Assembly: GCA_023374045.1 (NCBI GenBank)
Contig: CM041776.1
Span: 141,239,296-141,303,295, forward strand
Direction: 5' to 3'
Length of the DNA: 64,000 nt
DNA from: Limonium bicolor
Lineage: Eukaryota; Streptophyta; Magnoliopsida; Caryophyllales; Plumbaginaceae
Every line of letters begins with the position of its first letter. Position 1 is the stretch's first letter. Position numbers and translations under genes: made by a program. The notes under the pieces are model-generated. The model did no database searches. It was not told where the DNA came from and was given only the letters and a program-made list of their open reading frames with translations. Shown piece after piece: positions 58,401 to 64,000 of the stretch.

Positions 58401-61400
58401 GTTTCTTACAAAAGGGAAATAGACATAGACTGAAGTGCAGAGCACTGGAACTGACAAGACAATAGTTATTTCTTTAACACCAGAAAATACAAAGCAGTAC
58501 TTGACATGTGTGGCCATCATAGCTCACACCATTCAAGCAACAGATCAAACGCTTGACTTGCAAATATGCATGCTTACATAGGTAGTAAAAGACCTTTTCC
58601 TTTTTGGTAATCTTTGATCCTTAATATTAGAAAATAACGGTAAGTTTCGACAGCATGTATCAGTATGTGTAAACACACCACCAAAATGAATGTTGAGTTC
58701 AAATTCTTAGTGGAATCGCAAATATTCTACAACTAAAATACGCCTATGATAGTTTTCATTATCTTGCCCTGAGGAAATTTTCAGTCATAACTGGAGTGAG
58801 ACCCTAATAACCCTCAACTTGTCAAACATAAGAACAATAGTTTCACATCAACAATTTCAATCAACTAATTATAAAATTAAAAAAAAAGAATCAATCAATA
58901 GGCAATCAACAATCAGCCTAGTCCCCCACACCTAGCCATGTGAAGAATTCAAGAACAACCAGAAACTGGATTGTATTGATTAAGCAGACAGAAAACAAGA
59001 AGAGAACCAATGCGGCAATCTTCTCTAAGTGGAAGTATGTCAAACACATGGAGACTGTTGATATATATAGCCTACAGCTAAGAATTGCTACTGCGTTAAA
59101 CGCCTAAACTAACAGAACTTAACAGAGATGAATTACAGCAACTAACGCCTGACAGAACACAAACTAGCAGAATAGTCACTCAAATTCCAACACCATGTAA
59201 GAAAAGGAAATATATTGGTTACTTACAATCTTCATGAAGATAAGCTATACCGCGAGATGCCCCAGCAGCAATCTTAATCCGAGTTCCCCAGTCCAGAACA
59301 GGCTGGTCTTCTCCTACTATAACAACAGAAAACATAGAGTTTAACATCCAGAAATTGTCCGAAAACAAACTTTAATAAAAGACTCGGACTACTTATCTTA
59401 CCATGAAGATGGTAATAAAGTGTTTTATTAGAAACGTAGTCATACACCAGTAACCTTCGGCTCTCATGAATGCAGTAGCCAACCAGTGAAACCAAATGCT
59501 TATGATGTATTCGGCTGATGATCTCAACTTCCGCTTTGAACTCTCTTTCTCCCTGTCCACCTCCAACTTTAAGCTGTTTAACAGCAACTTCTCTTCCATC
59601 TGGTAAATCACCTTTATATACAGAACCAAAACCACCTTCACCCAGCAGCTTCTCAGCAGCAAAACCATTGGTTGCTTCATACAGTTCATGGTATTCAAAC
59701 CAAGATCTTGAATTCCCCAATCCACCATGACTGTTTGGTGTTAGTTCACCACCACTGCCCGAGGAAGTTCTAACAGCCGGGGAAGCAGGATCCGTCTTTA
59801 TAACCAAATTCAAATCTGTCAGCAAAAAATTTACAGTCTTAGCTTACTGAGAACAATTTTTGCTTCTTTATGGTAATATGCATTGGTAAGGTTGACATTG
59901 CTGCTAGGTGATAAAAGATCACACACTTGATGCCTTGATCGATTATTTCAAACACTGAGGATCCTTAATATCGAGAGACGATTCTGGATTTCAAAATATT
60001 GTTTCATTGAGTCAACCTCAACAGCAGCTCCTCGTTGAAATATCTTCTTACATGAACCATACTAACCCAACGAAAAAACAGAGAGCAATACCTGATCTGG
60101 GGACTGAACCATAGGCTGATGGAGCAACATCCTCACTGGTAACACCTCCAGAAGTCTTTCTCTTTCTCTTCAACAGACACCAAAGCAGCAATGCGAGAAA
60201 GAAAAGAAGTAAAACTCCTCCTGCTGCTGCACCAATAAGAGCCTTAGAAATTCCACCACTACCTGGGGATGAATGGTTGGCATGGGCAGATGGATTTTGC
60301 GGAAGCGGAGGAGAGGGGGACAATGAAGAGGATGGAATAACTGGAGCAGGAGGGGAAATAGATGGTACTTCAAGCGGTGGGGGAGGGCTAGTTTTAGGAC
60401 GTGAGGGACCACTGGGCGGTGGTATGATTGGAGTTGGCGGTGAACTTGGGGAAACTAGGGTGGGTGGAGGAGAGGGACTTTTAGATGGTAGAGGGGGTGA
60501 GATAGCAGGAGGTTGGGATGGTGGGGACTTCGATGGTGGAGGAATTTTGGCTGGTGGTTCGGATGGAGGGGACTTTGATGGTGGAGGACTTTTGGCTGGT
60601 GGTTGGGATTTTGAGGATGGAGGGGAACTTTCAGGTGCCGGTGGGAGTGGCGGCGACCTGGATGGCGGAGGAGCGCTTTGGGGTGGAGAAGTTTTGGGTG
60701 GCTCTGGTGGAGGAGAAGACACTGGTGGTGGCGTGGAGCTTGAGGGTGGAGAACTTTTGGGCGGCGGTGATGGGGGAGGCTGTGGTGGAGGGGAGTTCAA
60801 GGGTGGAGAACTTTTGGGTGTTGGTGGTGGAGGAGGAGGAGACTCTGGTGGTGGGGAGGTTGAGGAAGGTGGAGGAGAAATCTTGGGAGGTGTTGGCGGT
60901 GGAGCAGACTCTGGTGGTGAACTATTATTAGGTGGAGGAAGAGAGGATGGAGGGGGAGAATCAGTAACGGGCGTTGGTACAGGTTCATGTGGTGGCGATG
61001 TTTTATTTAGAGGACTTGGTGGCGGAGCTGAAGGTGGAGGCGAACTTGACTTATCGGGAGGCGATAGATCAGAGGGCATAGGACTGGTATTAGACGGAGT
61101 GGAAGGCGGTGGGTCAGAAGGCGGATGACTGGGATTGGAGGGAGGAGATTGAGTCGAAGGCGGAGGGCTGAGATTAGATGGAGGTGATGGGGAGGAAGGT
61201 GGGGGTGAATCGGAAGCAGTGGGAGGACTGGGATTGAACGGAGGAGATGGGGTGGAAGGCGGCGGTGAATCGGAAGCAGTGGGAGGACTGGAATTGAACG
61301 GAGGAGATGGGGTGGAAGGCAGGGGTGACTCAGAAGCAGTGGGAGGACTGGGATTGGACGGAGGAGATTGAGTTGAAGGCGGGGGTGAATCGGAATCAGT

Positions 61401-61526
61401 GGGTGGAGGTGGAGGTGGAGGCGAAGGGGTGGTAGATTCTTCCGGTGGGTTAGCAGTTGGCAGAGCAGTGGGGGGCGGCGGAGGTATCGTGGTAGATAAG
61501 GCTGGAGATGGCGAAGATGACGCCAT
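55414..61526 (-). CDS. PERK: Proline-rich extensin-like receptor kinase (PERK)
   Basis: Eight exons on the minus strand with GT-AG borders: 61526-60092, 59815-59402, 59313-59227, 58109-58039, 57946-57870, 57765-57618, 56173-56012, 55809-55414. Phases agree, giving 929 residues. There is no signal peptide. Residues 1-430 are Pro/Ser-rich (SPPPS-type), thought to contact the wall. A membrane helix ([20 protein letters not shown], about 440-463) is followed by basic residues. The kinase has the glycine loop [11 protein letters not shown] (about 537), [19 protein letters not shown] (RD type), DFGLAKL and GTFGYMAPEYA. The tail is Ser/Gln-rich. PERKs act at the plasma membrane as Ser/Thr kinases in growth and wound or wall sensing. 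All catalytic residues are present, so the gene looks intact. Confidence 0.93.
56283..56506. mobile_element. Stowaway-type MITE in PERK intron 6
   Basis: Starts CTCCTTCCGTTCAACAATAT and ends with the complement of CTCCCTCCGTTAATTAATAT. It is flanked by TA (56281-56282 and 56507-56508), the Tc1/mariner Stowaway signature. 224 bp, non-coding, inside the 1,444-bp sixth intron. Confidence 0.88.
61201..61410 (-). repeat. 60-bp (20-residue) tandem repeat in PERK exon 1
   Basis: Units begin at 61201, 61261 and 61321, with a partial fourth at 61381. Each encodes a variant of [20 protein letters not shown]. Unit-to-unit differences are few, which suggests recent expansion by slippage or unequal crossing-over. 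Confidence 0.85.
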
Positions 61527-62300
61527 CTGATGAGTAATAGTACATCATACAACATGCATATACAAGATCATCATCATGATCGCCATTGGAACACCAACGA
61601 CTCTGCTTAAAGTGGAAAAGAGAAAAATCTAGGATCAGATAAACTCAGTTCCTTCCGCAACAACCAGCTAATTTGCGGGGGTTAGAAACAAGAAGTATCT
61701 CAACTGCCAAAAACCGTCCAAGTAGCAAAATCCACTAAAAACGCATAACTACTGTTGTGAAACTTGGAGCAAGCAGGTAACTGTTCATGATGTATTGGAA
61801 ATAAAATAAAAAGAAAAATTAAGAACATTCGAGAGGCACAAAACCCACCGTAAGGATGAGGAATTAGATTCGCTTCGGATCAATTAGGTTTTGTCTGCTC
61901 TGATCACGATTCCAATGCATGGGGATGCAGTCGGTCGGCGTTATAGTGGGAGAGCCAAGTCAGAGCGATGTAACATGCGCTACTATGAATTGAAGAAGAA
62001 AACCACCGATGACTTTGTCTTACTTACAATCTGGGCAAGAAGACGTAAATCAGCAGAAAAAAAAAAAGGAACCAGTCAAGGCACGATAGTGGCACCGAGA
62101 GGAATAAACTATGAGTCTGTGACCTCCACGCCCCAGAAATCAAGAATTTTACAAACTCGGCAGCTCTGAGTAAGGACTGAGAATTCTGCAAATCGAACGA
62201 AAATCTCAAGTGTGTTAATAGCAGCCCTAGAGCTAATCGCGATATCTTCGTCGTTGTTATCCAACCTCTATATATCTATCTTTCCCAATCTACCAGACGC
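61527..62300 (-). promoter_or_regulatory. PERK 5' leader and promoter region
   Basis: On the minus strand a TATA-like GATATATAGAGG is near 62263-62275. The sequence between it and the ATG at 61526 is leader, perhaps with a 5' intron. A 92-codon plus-strand frame at 61891-62169 is not recognised and is probably chance. Confidence 0.35.
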
Positions 62301-62897
62301 ACACCCTTTCTCTATCCGTAGTGTATTGAAGAACCCGGTAAATTGACTAGAAACAAGATTGACCTACAACGGAAGAAGCGTCTATATCGTCATTACAAAC
62401 TAATTCGGCCAATCGAGATCTCCGTTTATTTGTGTCACACACAGTAGTGACAAGTTCTGCACATTTCACTTGTTTCATTCCCTCCCTTTTTTCTCGGGGA
62501 CTGACTGACTTTTGGAAATGGGAACAGCGCGGGCGCACGCGGTAATGTGGGACCCTGCCACCATACAAACTGTAAAGCGAACAAGAAGTCCATAAACATA
62601 ACTATTAGAATAATCATATCTTATCTTGACTGATACGTGTTACTATCTCTGAACTCAACTAGCGCACACATGCGCATTCCCACTCAGTACAATGTGCAAT
62701 CTTTGAAACGTCCACATCGACACTCATAATACCTCCCCTTAACTTAACACCTCATTTGTATTCCACTTCTCACAATTGATGATGACTAATCAAGTTGTGT
62801 ACCAAATCTCACAATTGACGTTTTAGTTGTGAATGATTTTCGGGAATTCCATGATTTTCGATCCCTTTTTGGTTTATTTATTAAACTATCACTTTCT
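62301..62897. other. Intergenic spacer
   Basis: No gene seen between the PERK promoter and the LINE 3' end. Upstream PERK regulatory sites may lie here. Confidence 0.4.
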
Positions 62898-64000
62898 CTT
62901 TTTTTTTATAATTGCTGGTTACGCCAGTTACAAGGCAATACTTTGGCAAAAGCCCTTCTCGTCGAAGGAAACATAAAGAAAATAACAACTTAACAGAACA
63001 AGAGACTAAATAAGTTTTTTAAAGAAAAAACATGTGATGGGAGGTGGATGTCTGTGCGACACCATTCCAAGCTGGTACGCTTGATTGAATCAGCCAGTTC
63101 CGGCCACTGTTGGGATGTGCCTTCGAAGACCCGCATATTCCTTTGGTTCCAGATGGCCCATAGTGTGTTTAATAGAGTGGCATGCCAGAGATTAGATGCA
63201 TCAGAGCGAAGCACCATACCATGCCAGGCTAGGAAGAAATCGAGGGGGAGTGAGGGGGTGTGAAGATAACACCCCACCAATTGAGTATTAAGATCCATAA
63301 CTTCCTTGTATCTTCGCAATGTAGCAGATGCCTGACCGATTCACATGCTTTACCACAAAATACACACAAGAGCTGCTGCAATGGGATGATATCGCGTTCG
63401 AAAAGTATGTCCTTTGTTTATAGTTTTTGTTGGAGAAACAGCCAGACAAACAATTCAATTCTTGGGGGGCATACTTGTGCCAAAAAATCCGACACCAGAC
63501 GGTAGTATTAGGTTCTTCCCAGTCTGCCGCCTCCTTGTAGAACGAAGATGCTGTGTAACGGCCATCATTCGATGCAGTCCAAGTCAATCTATCCTCTTCA
63601 GCTGTCGGACTGGATGGGCATGGACTATCTGCGCCGAGAAGATCCAGCATATGCTCAACCTGTGCTCTCTCATACAAGAAAAGGGGTCGACGCCATAATA
63701 GGTTCCAGGACCAATTATTTCCATTCCAGTCACCCACTTCATCGATGGTAGCATATTTTTGCTCATTGACTAAATATAATCTTGGGAAGATTTGTTTAAG
63801 AGTTTGATTACCTATCCACTTGTCCAGCCAGAAGCGAACATTCTTCCCATTAAGCACCAACCATAGAAGGTGTTGTTGCATAATGGCTTCGTGACTTGGA
63901 CGCCATTGCCCGATGGAGAGAATATTTTTCCACAGCCCTGCACCTTTAACTTTTGTCCATCGATCGTCAGTAATTGGAAGTCGAATATCCATGTCATAAA
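62898..64000 (-). mobile_element. LINE ORF2 C-terminal region, running off the window
   Basis: On the minus strand the frame from the window edge reads LWKNILSIGQWRPSHEAI, VRFWLDKWIGNQTLKQIFP and WTASNDGRYTASSFYKEA: the region after the reverse transcriptase and the start of the zf-RVT domain in plant LINEs. At about 63410 the frame shifts. It resumes with LWHATLLNTLWAIWNQRNMR (63319-62990), the usual LINE C-terminus. A short A-run on the minus strand (complement of 62898-62906) marks the 3' end. It is decayed. Confidence 0.8.

Noticed and set aside
60277..61128. 283-codon glycine-rich frame on the plus strand
   Set aside because: It is the antisense shadow of the proline-rich PERK exon (Pro codons read as Gly); the minus-strand gene has full kinase exons.

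Overview
This is a plant nuclear window, almost certainly from a eudicot. The evidence is spliced plant genes (an ALA-type P4-ATPase flippase, a PERK receptor kinase, a calmodulin-like protein) set among plant-type transposons: Ty3/gypsy elements primed by tRNA-Asp, a Ty1/copia element primed by initiator tRNA-Met, PIF/Harbinger, CACTA, hAT, Stowaway and LINE relics. I cannot name the species. No CRISPR array, rRNA or tRNA gene was seen.

Layout. 0-10.7 kb: a solo LTR (908-1617, TSD CCACC), a decayed two-gene PIF/Harbinger element (transposase 1.8-3.3 kb, Myb/SANT gene 6.0-7.45 kb) and a 1,001-bp non-autonomous CACTA element (7520-8520, TSD AAT). 10.67-16.61 kb: a complete, young, non-autonomous LTR retrotransposon ('element 1', TSD GATGC) with one 439-residue ORF that has no recognisable gag or pol domain. 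16.6-19.2 kb: AT-rich spacer with diverged tandem repeats. 20.4-25.5 kb: a ten-exon P4-ATPase gene (+) with a 2-nt frameshift in its last exon. 26.0 kb: an EF-hand gene relic. 26.72-33.44 kb: an hAT-like element hosting a nested, almost fresh but frameshifted copia element. 33.6-35.0 kb: a long-inverted-repeat element. 35.15-36.21 kb: a small hAT element just downstream of a calmodulin-like gene (36.2-37.0 kb, -). 38.0-50.66 kb: a second long-inverted-repeat element split by an 11.4-kb Athila-like non-autonomous retrotransposon ('element 2', TSD GTGAT). 52.4-53.9 kb: LINE ORF1 relic. 54.0-55.0 kb: pseudogene of a SAP30-binding (HCNGP-like) protein. 55.4-61.5 kb: an eight-exon PERK receptor kinase gene (-). 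62.9-64.0 kb: 3' end of a LINE (-).

Most interesting signal. Elements 1 and 2 encode different proteins and both lack reverse transcriptase and integrase. Yet they share the same layout of candidate cis-acting RNA structures: a tRNA-Asp primer site; a two-hairpin cassette starting exactly 14 nt after the main ORF stop, whose second stem differs by compensatory changes around an invariant AGGCAA loop; and a hairpin-plus-polypurine module present twice, once internally and once at the 3' LTR. Element 2 also carries 36-nt GC-rich hairpins repeated about every 72 bp, five in each LTR and five more internally. The solo LTR at 1 kb carries five pairs of the palindrome GACCGGTC (the last one degenerate) with an exact 14-bp offset. 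I read the shared parts as the handles by which coding-deficient elements are replicated by an autonomous Athila-type partner, which is inference.

Host genes. The flippase, calmodulin-like and PERK genes are unrelated single genes. No operon-like logic links them. Two of the three carry oddities: a frameshift in the flippase, and a lost family-typical stop in the calmodulin-like gene beside a transposon insertion.
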